Shown: positions 7,804 through 15,739 of the stretch, in pieces
How positions within the stretch are numbered: position 1 is the first letter of the stretch
How the letters are laid out: the number at the start of each line of letters is the position of its first letter
Assembly: GCF_000014005.1 (NCBI RefSeq)
Contig: NC_008009.1
Span: 3,720,001-3,784,000 of the forward strand
Source of the DNA: Candidatus Koribacter versatilis Ellin345
Lineage (GTDB): Bacteria > Acidobacteriota > Terriglobia > Terriglobales > Acidobacteriaceae
Length of the DNA stretch: 64,000 nt
Reading direction: 5' to 3'
The notes under the pieces: generated by a model
Database searches by the model: none
What the model was told of the DNA's origin: nothing
What the model saw: the letters and a program-made list of their open reading frames with translations, nothing else
Made by a program: the position numbers and the translations under genes

Positions 7804-9272
7804 GAAACTTGCTCTGTCGAAATCGTCACCAACTCTGCATTTTGCGGCGACGGAATCGGCGGGACGAAAGTATGGTCTTCCTTCTTGCCTGTCACCTTCG
7901 ACAGCACGCTCTCGAGAATCTTCGTGGTCCGATTCAATTGCCGGGTGCGAATGATGAAATCCCAAACCGCCTCGAATTTCTTCCACCCCGACGCATAGAA
8001 GAAATGCTTGGCCTGGTGCTTCAGCGTCCCGTGGTGCAGCGATGCCTTCGCAATGTTGCTCCAGGTGTAGAACTCTTCGTAGGCCCAGTCGTAACCGGTC
8101 TTCAGTTGTTCCGCCGTAAGCCTCGCCGGACGATAGACCACGTGCCGCGTGTCATAGAGGTTCCAGTCGCGCGTCGTCATGCGCCCTTCGCGCTCCATGC
8201 GCGCATGCAGCCCGGTTCCCGGATACGGTGTTTGAATGTGGAACGTCGCCGTCGTAACGCCGTGCTCGACGGCCCAATCCACGGTGCGCCGAAAGACGTC
8301 AGGCCCGTCGTCGTCCATGCCAAAGACAAAGCTGCCGTTGATCATGATGCCGAGCGAGTGCAGGCGATCGGTCACCGCCTTGTAGTCGCGGCCGAGGTTC
8401 TGCCGCTTGTTGCACTGCTTCAGGTTCGCGGGCGCGAGCGTCTCGAAGCCGACGAAGATACTGCGCAGCCCCGCTTCCGCCGCGCGTTCGATCAGGTTTC
8501 CGCGCAGGATGGAATCAACCGTCGCAGCGCCCTGGAACAAACGCCGCATTCCTTTCATGCCGTCGAAGAGCCCTTCGGCAAAACGGCGATCGCCGAGCAT
8601 GTGGTCGTCAAGGAAGTACACGTGACGTCCGGGAAGCCGCGAGATCTCGGCCAGCGCCTCGTCCACTCGCTGCGTGTAAAAGGTCTTGCCGCCCTGGTAG
8701 AACGCGTCCTTGTAGCAGAAGTCGCAGTGCTGCGGGCAGCCGCGCGTCACCACGATCGAGTTCGGCACCAGATAGCAATGGCGCTTGATCAGGTCGCGTC
8801 GCGGCGACGGAGCGCGCTCCAACGTGCGCCCGCTCGTCGAGGCATAAAGTCGCTGCGGATTTCCCGCGCGGAAGTCGGTCAGGAACTGCGGGAAGATCTG
8901 TTCGCCTGGTCCGAGGAAGATCGAGTCGGCGTGTTCTGCAGCTTCGTGCGGCATGGAAGTCACATGCAATCCGCCGAGACAGACGAACGCCCCGCGCTTC
9001 CGATAGTGGTCCGCAATGCGATACGCGCGGTAAGCATTGGTGATGTACACCTGGATTACGACAAGATCCGGATTGTCTTCCAGCGTGAGAGGTTCGACAT
9101 GTTCATCGGTGAGCACGACATAATCGTCAGGCGAGAGATACGCGGCAAGTTGCGCCAGCCCGAGCGGCGGAAAGAGCGAGTACTTGATCGGCCGCCAATA
9201 CGGATCGGTCGCTTCCTTCAGCGCCGGCAGGATGAACTTCACGTTCAGAGGACGCTTCCCTAGCGCAACCAT
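7800..9272 (-). CDS. B12-binding-domain radical SAM protein
   Basis: 490 residues. The N-terminal 180 residues form a Rossmann-like cobalamin-binding-type domain (YSLFPPLGLAQLAAYLSPDDYVVLTDEHVE ... GPGEQIFPQFLTDFRAG), lacking the full DxHxxG motif. A radical SAM barrel follows with the CxxxCxxC cluster motif in VTRGCPQHCDFCYKD. Downstream elements such as FLDDHMLGDRRFAEGLF and the GFETL motif fit the HpnJ/DUF4070-like group, which modify lipids or hopanoids. Start ATG 9272 was chosen because the frame above it is the shadow of uppS. It overlaps uppS by 13 bases. The context (isoprenyl diphosphate synthase and a membrane protein) suggests a lipid or isoprenoid substrate; this is inference. Confidence 0.88.
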   Translation of the reverse strand: MVALGKRPLNVKFILPALKEATDPYWRPIKYSLFPPLGLAQLAAYLSPDDYVVLTDEHVEPLTLEDNPDLVVIQVYITNAYRAYRIADHYRKRGAFVCLGGLHVTSMPHEAAEHADSIFLGPGEQIFPQFLTDFRAGNPQRLYASTSGRTLERAPSPRRDLIKRHCYLVPNSIVVTRGCPQHCDFCYKDAFYQGGKTFYTQRVDEALAEISRLPGRHVYFLDDHMLGDRRFAEGLFDGMKGMRRLFQGAATVDSILRGNLIERAAEAGLRSIFVGFETLAPANLKQCNKRQNLGRDYKAVTDRLHSLGIMINGSFVFGMDDDGPDVFRRTVDWAVEHGVTTATFHIQTPYPGTGLHARMEREGRMTTRDWNLYDTRHVVYRPARLTAEQLKTGYDWAYEEFYTWSNIAKASLHHGTLKHQAKHFFYASGWKKFEAVWDFIIRTRQLNRTTKILESVLSKVTGKKEDHTFVPPIPSPQNAELVTISTEQVS

Positions 9273-10015
9273 CGCGTGCCTCCAATTTGCAGCGCAGGAA
9301 CGGACGCAATCGCAGGCACCGAGCCAAAGCGCCGCTCGCGAGCGCGGAACGCGTTGATGGCAGCGTCGAGATCGGCGGGCTGAAAGTCGGGCCACATGCA
9401 CGGAGTGAAATGGAACTCCGCGTAAGCGGACTCCCACAGCAGGAAGTCGGAGAGCCGCTTTTCGCCGCCCGTGCGGATCAGGAGATCGACGTCCCCGTGC
9501 CCAGCCGAGAGCGAGGCATCGAGTGCAGCCCGCACATGCTTTGGCGATGCGCTCTCGGGAAGTCCGGCACAGGCCCGCGCAATCGCATCGCGCGACGAGT
9601 AATCCACGGCAACACGCAGTTCGAGCTTGCGGTTCGCAGCGGTGATCGACTCGACGCGTTCGATCTCGCTCAACAGGCCCTTTGGAATGCGGTCGCGCCG
9701 CCCAATGGCTTCGAGCCTCACACCGGCGCTGCGTAGGCGTTCGCACTCAATCCGCAGATACGCGCGGATGAGCCAGAAGATGCTCTGCACCTCCGCCGAC
9801 GGCCGCCGCCAGTTGTCAGCCGAGAACGCGTACACCGTCAGTCGACGGACGCCGAAGTCGGGCGCATGCTCCACGGTGCGCCGAACGGCCGCCACCCCCG
9901 CACGGTGGCCGGCGGCGCGTGGCAGTCCGCGTTGCGTCGCCCAGCGGCCGTTGCCGTCCATGATGATGGCGACATGAAGACCGGATTCACTTTGTACTGC
10001 AAAGTTATTTCTCAT
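9260..10015 (-). CDS. uppS: undecaprenyl diphosphate synthase family (cis-prenyltransferase)
   Basis: About 250 residues with all cis-prenyltransferase motifs: HVAIIMDGNGRWATQRGLPR (catalytic Asp and phosphate binding), AFSADNWRRP, and the C-terminal DLLIRTGGEKRLSDFLLWESAYAEFHF. It condenses isopentenyl diphosphate units into a long cis-polyprenyl diphosphate, usually the cell-wall lipid carrier. ATG 10015 is preferred; GTG 10030 is the alternative. The palindromic operator at 9989-10005 lies inside codons 4-9 and a second copy at 10022-10038 spans the alternative start, so a bound regulator would block transcription at or just past the start codon. It is co-transcribed with the radical SAM gene. 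Confidence 0.93.
   Translation of the reverse strand: MRNNFAVQSESGLHVAIIMDGNGRWATQRGLPRAAGHRAGVAAVRRTVEHAPDFGVRRLTVYAFSADNWRRPSAEVQSIFWLIRAYLRIECERLRSAGVRLEAIGRRDRIPKGLLSEIERVESITAANRKLELRVAVDYSSRDAIARACAGLPESASPKHVRAALDASLSAGHGDVDLLIRTGGEKRLSDFLLWESAYAEFHFTPCMWPDFQPADLDAAINAFRARERRFGSVPAIASVPALQIGGTRWLR
9989..10005. promoter_or_regulatory. operator copy 1, within the 5' end of uppS
   Basis: ACTTTGTACTGCAAAGT is a perfect ACTTTG-N5-CAAAGT inverted repeat, identical to the copy at 11050-11066. Confidence 0.8.
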
Positions 10016-10021
10016 GAATGC

Positions 10022-10038
10022 GCTTTGCACTGTAAAGT
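10022..10038. promoter_or_regulatory. operator copy 2, just upstream of uppS
   Basis: GCTTTGCACTGTAAAGT is a slightly degenerate version of the same 17-bp inverted repeat. Its centre lies 33 bp from that of copy 1, about three DNA turns, which would favour cooperative binding on one face. Confidence 0.7.
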
Positions 10039-10054
10039 AACCTCACAAAAAAAT

Positions 10055-10438
10055 TTATGCCTGGCTGGGTTTCAAGTTACGGAGAAGGTTCGAGGATTTT
10101 GCTTCGTCGGTTCCCTTCGCGGCGTCGCGCACCACCTGCTCTAGCGTGGCGAGATATTCGACGTAGCGTTTGCGGCCGGAAGCGGTGATGCGGCAGACGG
10201 TTTGCGGGCGATTGCGGTCGTGGCCCTTCACGATCTCGATGATCTTGTCTTCCTCGAGCACACGCAGGTGGCGGCTGAGATTGCCGTCGGTAAGCGAGCA
10301 GAGTTCCTTGAGTTCGAGGAAGGTGAGTGGCTTGGGATGCGTAATCAGAGAAGTAAGAATGCTAAGCCGCGCGCGTTCGTGGATCACACGATCGAGTCCT
10401 TCATAGGCGAAGCGGCCTTCGCCGGATTTAGGCTTCAT
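10055..10438 (-). CDS. winged-helix transcriptional regulator (HTH_34 / MarR-ArsR-like)
   Basis: A 127-residue single-domain DNA-binding protein. ERARLSILTSLITHPKPLTFLELKELCSLTDGNLSRHLRVLEEDKIIEIVKG is a winged helix-turn-helix of the PF13601 type, with the wing at DRNRPQTVCRITASGRKRY. No ligand domain is present. Start ATG 10438 was chosen because AGGAGG lies five bases upstream, inside the end of the preceding membrane protein gene. The two genes overlap by 11 bases. The 17-bp palindromes before the operon (11050) and before uppS (9989, 10022) are the natural candidates for its operators, giving an autoregulated unit. The effector is unknown. Confidence 0.88.
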   Translation of the reverse strand: MKPKSGEGRFAYEGLDRVIHERARLSILTSLITHPKPLTFLELKELCSLTDGNLSRHLRVLEEDKIIEIVKGHDRNRPQTVCRITASGRKRYVEYLATLEQVVRDAAKGTDEAKSSNLLRNLKPSQA

Positions 10439-11042
10439 CGCTGCCTCCTGCGTTCGCGACATAAAGGATTGCCGCCACGATCAACTGTCCAACGCCGAAC
10501 GGGACCGCCATCGCATATGGCGAGAACGCCCGCACGTCTGCGAGCGAGAGACAGACGAGGCCGCACAGCAGGTACCATGCAGCCGCGAAGATGATTTTGC
10601 GGGGCAGGAAGCGGCACGACGCAAAGATGCCGAGGCTGAACATCACCTGCCACAACCCGGGAAGCATCCAGACGGCGTTTGGCACGCAGGTGACGAGAAC
10701 GGTGGTGACCAGAGCTCCGGCGCCGACCGAAGGAATGAACTGTTCGACGGCCTGGTTGATCATCTCGTCGGAAAGACTGGAATGCATGCGGCGTGAGCGG
10801 GAATGCATCTGGATCCCACTGAGGGTCGCGCACACTATGGCGGTCACGATCCAGACTGCGAGGTAGCGCATGATCTGCGACGCTGGCGAGGGAACAAGGA
10901 ATGCCTGCGTCGTCCCGGCGACGACTGTGCAAAGGCCGGTGATTGCCATGGTCCAGGGGCCGTAGCCGCGGAACTCGGTGCTGCGGGCCATCTGGCGGCG
11001 GATGCTGCTGATGTCGCCGAGCGCTTTGTGGAGGTCATCCAT
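10428..11042 (-). CDS. integral membrane protein co-transcribed with the regulator
   Basis: 204 residues, starting MDDLHKALGDISSIRRQMARS, followed by about six hydrophobic segments (MAITGLCTVVAGTTQAFL, YLAVWIVTAIVCATLS, ALVTTVLVTCVPNAVWMLPG, AAWYLLCGLVCLSLA and others). Small HTH_34 regulators in Acidobacteria are often paired with a membrane protein of this kind, which may sense or report membrane state; that role is inference. Start ATG 11042 is preferred over a TTG at 11063 because the operator palindrome occupies 11050-11066. It is the first gene of the leftward operon. Confidence 0.82.
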   Translation of the reverse strand: MDDLHKALGDISSIRRQMARSTEFRGYGPWTMAITGLCTVVAGTTQAFLVPSPASQIMRYLAVWIVTAIVCATLSGIQMHSRSRRMHSSLSDEMINQAVEQFIPSVGAGALVTTVLVTCVPNAVWMLPGLWQVMFSLGIFASCRFLPRKIIFAAAWYLLCGLVCLSLADVRAFSPYAMAVPFGVGQLIVAAILYVANAGGSDEA

Positions 11043-11049
11043 GGCGTTT

Positions 11050-11066
11050 ACTTTGTACTGCAAAGT
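11050..11066. promoter_or_regulatory. operator copy 3, upstream of the regulator operon
   Basis: ACTTTGTACTGCAAAGT, identical to the copy in uppS, eight bases upstream of the membrane protein start codon. Confidence 0.8.
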
Positions 11067-11094
11067 ATCCGATGTGAGATGGGGATGTCAAGGG

Positions 11095-11215
11095 TTGTCG
11101 CGAAAAAATGCAGGGGCTAAAGCCGGAAAATACATCATGCGCTTTTCGGCATGGCTGAAGCCATGCCCTGATACAGAGCTATGCCCTGATACAAACTCTG
11201 ATACAAAACGCGTCC
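11095..11215. repeat. REP-like repeat cluster
   Basis: GGGGCTAAAGCC is followed by the inverted repeat GCATGGCTGAAGCCATGC and then by three tandem copies of a short unit ending CTGATACA (CCCTGATACAGAG, CCCTGATACAAAC, CTGATACAAAAC). This fills most of the 190-base gap between two genes and is non-coding. Confidence 0.6.
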
Positions 11216-11256
11216 CGAACCGATGCGCCGAGCCGGGATCTCAGGTCCAGCGTCGA

Positions 11257-11910
11257 TTAGTGCAGGCGCGTGACTTCGCCGGTATCGAGCGAGTAGTAGG
11301 CCTCGATGATGGAGAGCTTGCCTTCGTCCATGGCGTGCTTCAGGATTTCGCTCTTCTTCGCAAGGCTCTGTGCAACGGAGTGCACGTGATCGCGAACAGC
11401 GAGGTCCATGGTCTCGGGCTTTTTCGCATCCACCTTGGTGCACGAGGCGGCAATAGGCTTCACGACGGCTTCGAGATTCAGAGAACCAACCTTGCCGCCA
11501 CCGCACGCTGCGCTCACGGCGCCGCAGCTCTGGTGTCCCATAACCAGAATGACGGTCGAGTGAAGATGCTCAACCGAGTATTCGAGGCTACCGATCGCGA
11601 GCGGATCGGCGCTTTCGCCGGCGGTGCGCACGACGAAGAGATCACCGAGACCCTTATCGAACGCGAGTTCGGGCGCAACGCGGCTATCGGAACAACTAAG
11701 CACGGCGACACGCGGCGATTGTGTCTTGGCAAGAGCCTTGCGCTGCGCGACCAGGTCTTTCGAAGCGGGCTGCCCGCTCACGTAGCGCTGATTGCCGGCG
11801 GCGAGATCTTTCCAAACCTCGTCGGCAGAAGGGGCTTTTTGCTGCGCGAACGCAGCGAGACTGCAGGCGATTGCGGGGATGGCAAGGAAGAAGTTCAGCT
11901 TGCGGAACAT
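11257..11910 (-). CDS. periplasmic beta-class carbonic anhydrase
   Basis: 217 residues with a signal peptide (MFRKLNFFLAIPAIACSLAAFAQ, cleavage after Ala-Gln). The beta-carbonic anhydrase motifs are complete: CSDSRV carries the first zinc Cys and the catalytic Asp-Arg dyad, and GHQSCGAV supplies the His and second Cys. The enzyme interconverts CO2 and bicarbonate, here in the periplasm. Gene position and the preceding repeat cluster suggest it is transcribed alone. The catalytic fold appears full length. Confidence 0.94.
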   Translation of the reverse strand: MFRKLNFFLAIPAIACSLAAFAQQKAPSADEVWKDLAAGNQRYVSGQPASKDLVAQRKALAKTQSPRVAVLSCSDSRVAPELAFDKGLGDLFVVRTAGESADPLAIGSLEYSVEHLHSTVILVMGHQSCGAVSAACGGGKVGSLNLEAVVKPIAASCTKVDAKKPETMDLAVRDHVHSVAQSLAKKSEILKHAMDEGKLSIIEAYYSLDTGEVTRLH

Positions 11911-12053
11911 CGATATCTCCTCAACAGACGTTGCGAACAGTGAAAACCGGCGGTGGGCGCGCGAGAACTCGTAGTATTGACAGTTCGCGCGCGTCCAAGC
12001 GGCGGTCTCCTTCGTCTAATAGGGGGTTGGCTCTGGCTGGTAAGATTGAAGCA

Positions 12054-13217
12054 ATGACTCCACAATCGCCATTTTGTGATGTCGAGACCGCGCTGGCCGA
12101 AATCCGCGCTGGGCGCATGATCGTGGTCGTGGACGATGAAGACCGCGAGAATGAAGGCGATTTGACGATGGCCGCCGAGTACATCACCCCGGAGGCAATC
12201 AATTTCATGGCGAAGTATGGCCGTGGATTGATCTGCCTGGCGATGACCGAGGAGCGCTTGGATGCGCTGCGGTTACCGCTGATGTCGGCGGAGAACACTT
12301 CGAATTTCGGCACTGCGTTCACCGAGTCGATTGATGCGCGTGATGGCGTAAGCACCGGCATCTCGGCCTACGACCGTGCTCATACCATCAAAGTGGCGAT
12401 TGATCCGGGGACGCGTCCGAACGATTTGGCGCGGCCGGGACATACATTCCCGCTGCGAGCGCGCAAAGGCGGCGTGTTGGTGCGCGCTGGACAGACAGAA
12501 GCCTCCGTCGATCTCGCAAGGCTTGCCGGACTGGTTCCCGCAGGCGTGATCTGCGAAATCATGAACGACGACGGCACTATGGCGCGCGTGGCGGAGCTCA
12601 CCGAATTCTGCAAACAGCACGACATGAAGATGCTGACCGTCGCGGAACTGATTCGCTATCGCATGGCGAACGAGCGCTACATCCGGCGGCTCGCGGAGGC
12701 GACGGTGCCAACGCGTTACGGCGACTTCCGCATGATCGCTTACGAGTCCGACATCACGGGGGAGTCGCACGTGGCGCTGGTGAAGGGCGACGTGGAGCAT
12801 GCGCCAGAACCGGTGCTGGTGCGCATGCATGCGCATTGCCTCGTCGGCGATGTTTTCGGAGCGACCCAATGCGATTGCTCGAAGACGATCGAGCGCGCGT
12901 TAGAGATGATCGCTCGCGAAGGCCGCGGGGCGTTGATTTACCTCCATCAGACTTCCAAGGGATATTCGGTCGAGAAGCTCGGCGACAAGCTGACCATCCA
13001 GTTCCACCACGACCTGCGGCTGCCCACGTTGCCGGAGCATCAGCGGAAGACGCAGCGCGAAGTGGGCATCGGGGCGCAAATCCTTTCCGATCTCGGGTTG
13101 ACCCGAATCCGGTTGATTACGAATCGTCCGCGAAGAGTGGCGGGGTTGGAAGGGTTCGGGATCCACATTGTGGAGCAGGTGCCAACCGCGGAGCCGAGGC
13201 CGGCGGCAGCGAAGTAG
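12054..13217 (+). CDS. ribBA: RibBA-like protein: DHBP synthase with degenerate GTP cyclohydrolase II domain
   Basis: 387 residues. The N-terminal 200 residues are a complete 3,4-dihydroxy-2-butanone-4-phosphate synthase ([51 protein letters not shown]), which makes the four-carbon precursor of riboflavin from ribulose 5-phosphate. The second domain keeps the GTP cyclohydrolase II zinc cysteines ([15 protein letters not shown]). The usual QEGRG loop reads QTSKG, and the catalytic D-x-R segment reads [12 protein letters not shown], with the Asp lost and the Arg kept. The domain is therefore probably not a normal cyclohydrolase, as in the known RibBX variants. Start ATG 12054; a longer frame upstream is antisense to the carbonic anhydrase. 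Confidence 0.9.
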   Translation: MTPQSPFCDVETALAEIRAGRMIVVVDDEDRENEGDLTMAAEYITPEAINFMAKYGRGLICLAMTEERLDALRLPLMSAENTSNFGTAFTESIDARDGVSTGISAYDRAHTIKVAIDPGTRPNDLARPGHTFPLRARKGGVLVRAGQTEASVDLARLAGLVPAGVICEIMNDDGTMARVAELTEFCKQHDMKMLTVAELIRYRMANERYIRRLAEATVPTRYGDFRMIAYESDITGESHVALVKGDVEHAPEPVLVRMHAHCLVGDVFGATQCDCSKTIERALEMIAREGRGALIYLHQTSKGYSVEKLGDKLTIQFHHDLRLPTLPEHQRKTQREVGIGAQILSDLGLTRIRLITNRPRRVAGLEGFGIHIVEQVPTAEPRPAAAK

Positions 13218-13230
13218 TAGAGATGACGCC

Positions 13231-13276
13231 GGGATAGGGGTCCTTCGACTACGCGGGCTTCGCTCAGGATGACAAG
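13231..13276 (-). repeat. dispersed intergenic repeat, copy 2 (inverted)
   Basis: The reverse complement starts CTTGTCATCCTGAGCGAAGC and ends CCCCTATCCC, matching copy 1 at 4808-4861 with about eight bases missing in the middle. Confidence 0.75.
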
Positions 13277-13316
13277 AACGCCGCTGGATACTCATCTCCA
13301 GCGGCGTTTCTTTGTG
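13277..13316. terminator. bidirectional terminator between ribBA and sedolisin gene
   Basis: A perfect 12-bp stem, AACGCCGCTGGA (13277-13288) / TCCAGCGGCGTT (13297-13308), is followed by TCTTTG. It serves two convergent genes. Confidence 0.9.
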
Positions 13317-13332
13317 CACAGCGTGACTCGAG

Positions 13333-15351
13333 CTATTTCTTGTTGGCGATGGCGGTCACGAAGTTGAGGCCGTTGGGAGTGCCCCAGCCGGTTACGTTGT
13401 CCCACCCTTGCTTGGTGAAGAGCGTGGAGTCGGTACCGAACGTCAGGTCGTACCAGCTGTGCGAACTCGCGCCCTGGTACAGCGCGCTGTAGAAGCCGCG
13501 GGTGTAGGCGAGCGGAGCTGCAAGAGTAGTTGAACTCTCTTCGTACGTTCCGTAAGCATCGGTCAGAACGCCGCGCACGTTGTTCGCGGTGTTAAAGGGC
13601 ACGACGTCTTTGATCGAGCCGGACGGCATGCTGTAGAGCTGCGATGCCGCATCGCCGAGACCGATCGTAGTATTTGCTTTCTGGTTGGCGATCGCCCAAA
13701 TACCAGAGAACATCGGCGCAGCGAGGCTGGTTCCGCCAATGACCTCGATGTACTGGCTACCGCTGATGGTCTGGATAATCTCGACACCGGTGTAAGGATC
13801 GGCGAGCCATGCGATATCAGGCAGCGCGCGACGAGGCTGGTTGGTTCCCACCTGCCAGCTCGGCTTGGTGTAGACGTTGCTGTTCCCGCCGCCGGCGCCG
13901 AAGATGAATCCTTCCATAAGCGGCGGATCGTCCGGCGCCCCAGTGGTGCCGTCCACCAGGCGGGTGATGTTGTTGCCCCATCCGGTTTGGAACTTCATCG
14001 TCTTGGTTTTGGTGTTGGTGAGCGCGAGGCTGGTGCCGCCTACGGCCGTCGCGAATGGTGAGCTGCCCGGGTACTGCACGTCGGCGTAGCCAAGCACGGA
14101 TACGTTATCGCCGTAGTCGCCGGTGGAGAAGTTAACGTCGATACCCACGGAGATCGCTTCCATCATGATGAAGTCGAACGCACCGCGGAGCGAGGAATCG
14201 GTGAAAGTTTCAAAGCCGCCCCAGCTATTGGAGATCACGATACCGCGGTGATTCGCAATGGCGTCCACTTCGGCGTAAAAGAGGTCCACGAAACTGTTGG
14301 TCGGCGCGACCTCAAGGACGATCTTCGCGTTGGGAGCGATTGCGTGCGCCCATTCCACGTCGAGCGTGGTCTCACCCGCCCAACTGGCGTTGCCGCCGGC
14401 ATTGGCGCCGACAACCTGGAAGTTGGTGGAGTTCAGGGCGGGAAGACCGTTGATCGCCGAGAAGGTATTGGCGTCGGCCTGGATCGTCGGTGAGCCGAAA
14501 GCGTCAATAATGACGATAGTTTCGCCGGTGCCATCGAGGCCAGCGTTGTACATCGGCCACAGGTTGTAGCCGGCATACACATCGGCAACGTCATAGCCGC
14601 AGGGAGGAAGATTCGGAGGTCCACTGGTGATGTCCGATCCATATCGGTTGCCGGCATACGTGGCCGTCGCACCACCACCGCTGGCGGTAATGGTCTGCGG
14701 ATTACGGAAGCAGCCGCTGGCGAAGAAGAGGCCGTGCGGAGAGATAGAGAGCGGAACCGGCTTCTGCGTTTTGCCGTTCGGGTCGAGCGGCATCACGGCA
14801 TGCGACTTGAAGTTGAAGTCGGCAATGTGAACGCCCGTCACCTTTCCAACCAGCGAAGTTGAGATCTGCGGGTTGGTCACGTTCACGCGCAGCGTCTCGC
14901 CGTTCTTCTTGTAGTTGTGGATCGGAACCGAGAACGCGTTTTCGACGGCGGCGACAGTTCCGCGCAACGACATCACGAGTTTGTTGGGCGCGGTGTGCGT
15001 AATGGTGAGACCATTCGCGGCTGCGAAGGTCTTGACGGCGGTAAGCGTCGCGTCGGCTGCGCCGTACTTGGTGGCGAACAGCGCAGGCGTTAGAAATTCG
15101 TGATAGGAACCAGTACCGGGAGTGCGGATGTCGCTGACGAACTGCTGGAGTCCGCTGGCGTTCTTGGACGCAAGCGTCATCGTCACCGTGATTTGCTGGG
15201 TGGGATCAGCCGGACCGAGATCGACGCTCGATGCGGTGAATTTCGGAACGTTGTTGGGGAGAACGGTCTTGGTGGCGGTTTGTGCCGGCAAGCTTGCGAC
15301 CGTTGCAGTCGCAAGCAGCAGGCATGGCAGGAAGCGAGGCGGGATCTTCAT
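13333..15351 (-). CDS. secreted sedolisin (S53 family) serine-carboxyl protease
   Basis: 672 residues. A signal peptide (MKIPPRFLPCLLLATATVASLPAQ) is followed by an activation prodomain (VDLGPADPTQQITVTMTLASKN ... GTGSYHEFLTPALFATKYG, pro-kumamolisin type). The catalytic domain follows, with the Glu and Asp of the triad in WAGETTLDVEWAHAIAP (E-x3-D), the SNSWGG loop and the nucleophile in IGGTSLAAPMFSGIWA. A late calcium-binding-like region ends VTGWGTPNGLNFV. Such enzymes are acid-active secreted peptidases, and the gene fits extracellular protein degradation in acidic soil. It is transcribed alone towards the shared terminator. Confidence 0.95.
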   Translation of the reverse strand: MKIPPRFLPCLLLATATVASLPAQTATKTVLPNNVPKFTASSVDLGPADPTQQITVTMTLASKNASGLQQFVSDIRTPGTGSYHEFLTPALFATKYGAADATLTAVKTFAAANGLTITHTAPNKLVMSLRGTVAAVENAFSVPIHNYKKNGETLRVNVTNPQISTSLVGKVTGVHIADFNFKSHAVMPLDPNGKTQKPVPLSISPHGLFFASGCFRNPQTITASGGGATATYAGNRYGSDITSGPPNLPPCGYDVADVYAGYNLWPMYNAGLDGTGETIVIIDAFGSPTIQADANTFSAINGLPALNSTNFQVVGANAGGNASWAGETTLDVEWAHAIAPNAKIVLEVAPTNSFVDLFYAEVDAIANHRGIVISNSWGGFETFTDSSLRGAFDFIMMEAISVGIDVNFSTGDYGDNVSVLGYADVQYPGSSPFATAVGGTSLALTNTKTKTMKFQTGWGNNITRLVDGTTGAPDDPPLMEGFIFGAGGGNSNVYTKPSWQVGTNQPRRALPDIAWLADPYTGVEIIQTISGSQYIEVIGGTSLAAPMFSGIWAIANQKANTTIGLGDAASQLYSMPSGSIKDVVPFNTANNVRGVLTDAYGTYEESSTTLAAPLAYTRGFYSALYQGASSHSWYDLTFGTDSTLFTKQGWDNVTGWGTPNGLNFVTAIANKK

Positions 15352-15739
15352 AGTTCCTTGCCTTTCGGGCCCTCAATTGTGAGCGTGGGATTATCCTCGG
15401 CAACTCAGGCGAGGCGTTCTGGCCGGAGTTGAAGAGCGTTGGCCATTCTGCCCCTGGGGAATTTGTATTGTCAACTTGAACAATACTTTATTTATAAAAT
15501 CACTGATCATTCAGAGTTGCTGCTTGAGTACACACGCAAGACGAATCAACGAGATGCAAGTCGGCATGAGAAAAGTCGCGCCATCTGCGGCCTGCACCGT
15601 TAGTTGTGCAATGCCGCGATAAATTCCCCTGATGGAGGCCATCACGCATTTTGATTGGTCGGCGTCGAGAGCAACGCGTACTCTACGTGGTACCGAAGAA
15701 CAAACCAGCCGGCTACTTGATTCCATTTTGAGGAGATTC
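15352..15739. promoter_or_regulatory. divergent intergenic region with a candidate promoter for glutamine synthetase
   Basis: 390 bases separate two divergent genes. An AT-rich block holds TTGTCA at 15468, 17 bases, then TTTATA (or TATAAA two bases later), a plausible sigma-70 promoter 240 bases before the glutamine synthetase start. GAGGAG at 15730 is the ribosome binding site. I saw no riboswitch-like structure. Confidence 0.4.

Noticed and set aside
7809-9263. 484-codon forward frame opposite the radical SAM and uppS genes
   Set aside because: Arg-rich antisense shadow; the reverse strand has intact family motifs.
10526-10540. Further palindrome copy (CACGTCTGCG)
   Set aside because: Only one half-site matches; single CGTCTGC half-sites are common throughout the window.
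11721-12053. Upstream extension of ribBA
   Set aside because: Antisense to the carbonic anhydrase; RibB homology starts at 12054.
11911-12053. FMN riboswitch before ribBA
   Set aside because: The short leader shows no conserved RFN elements.
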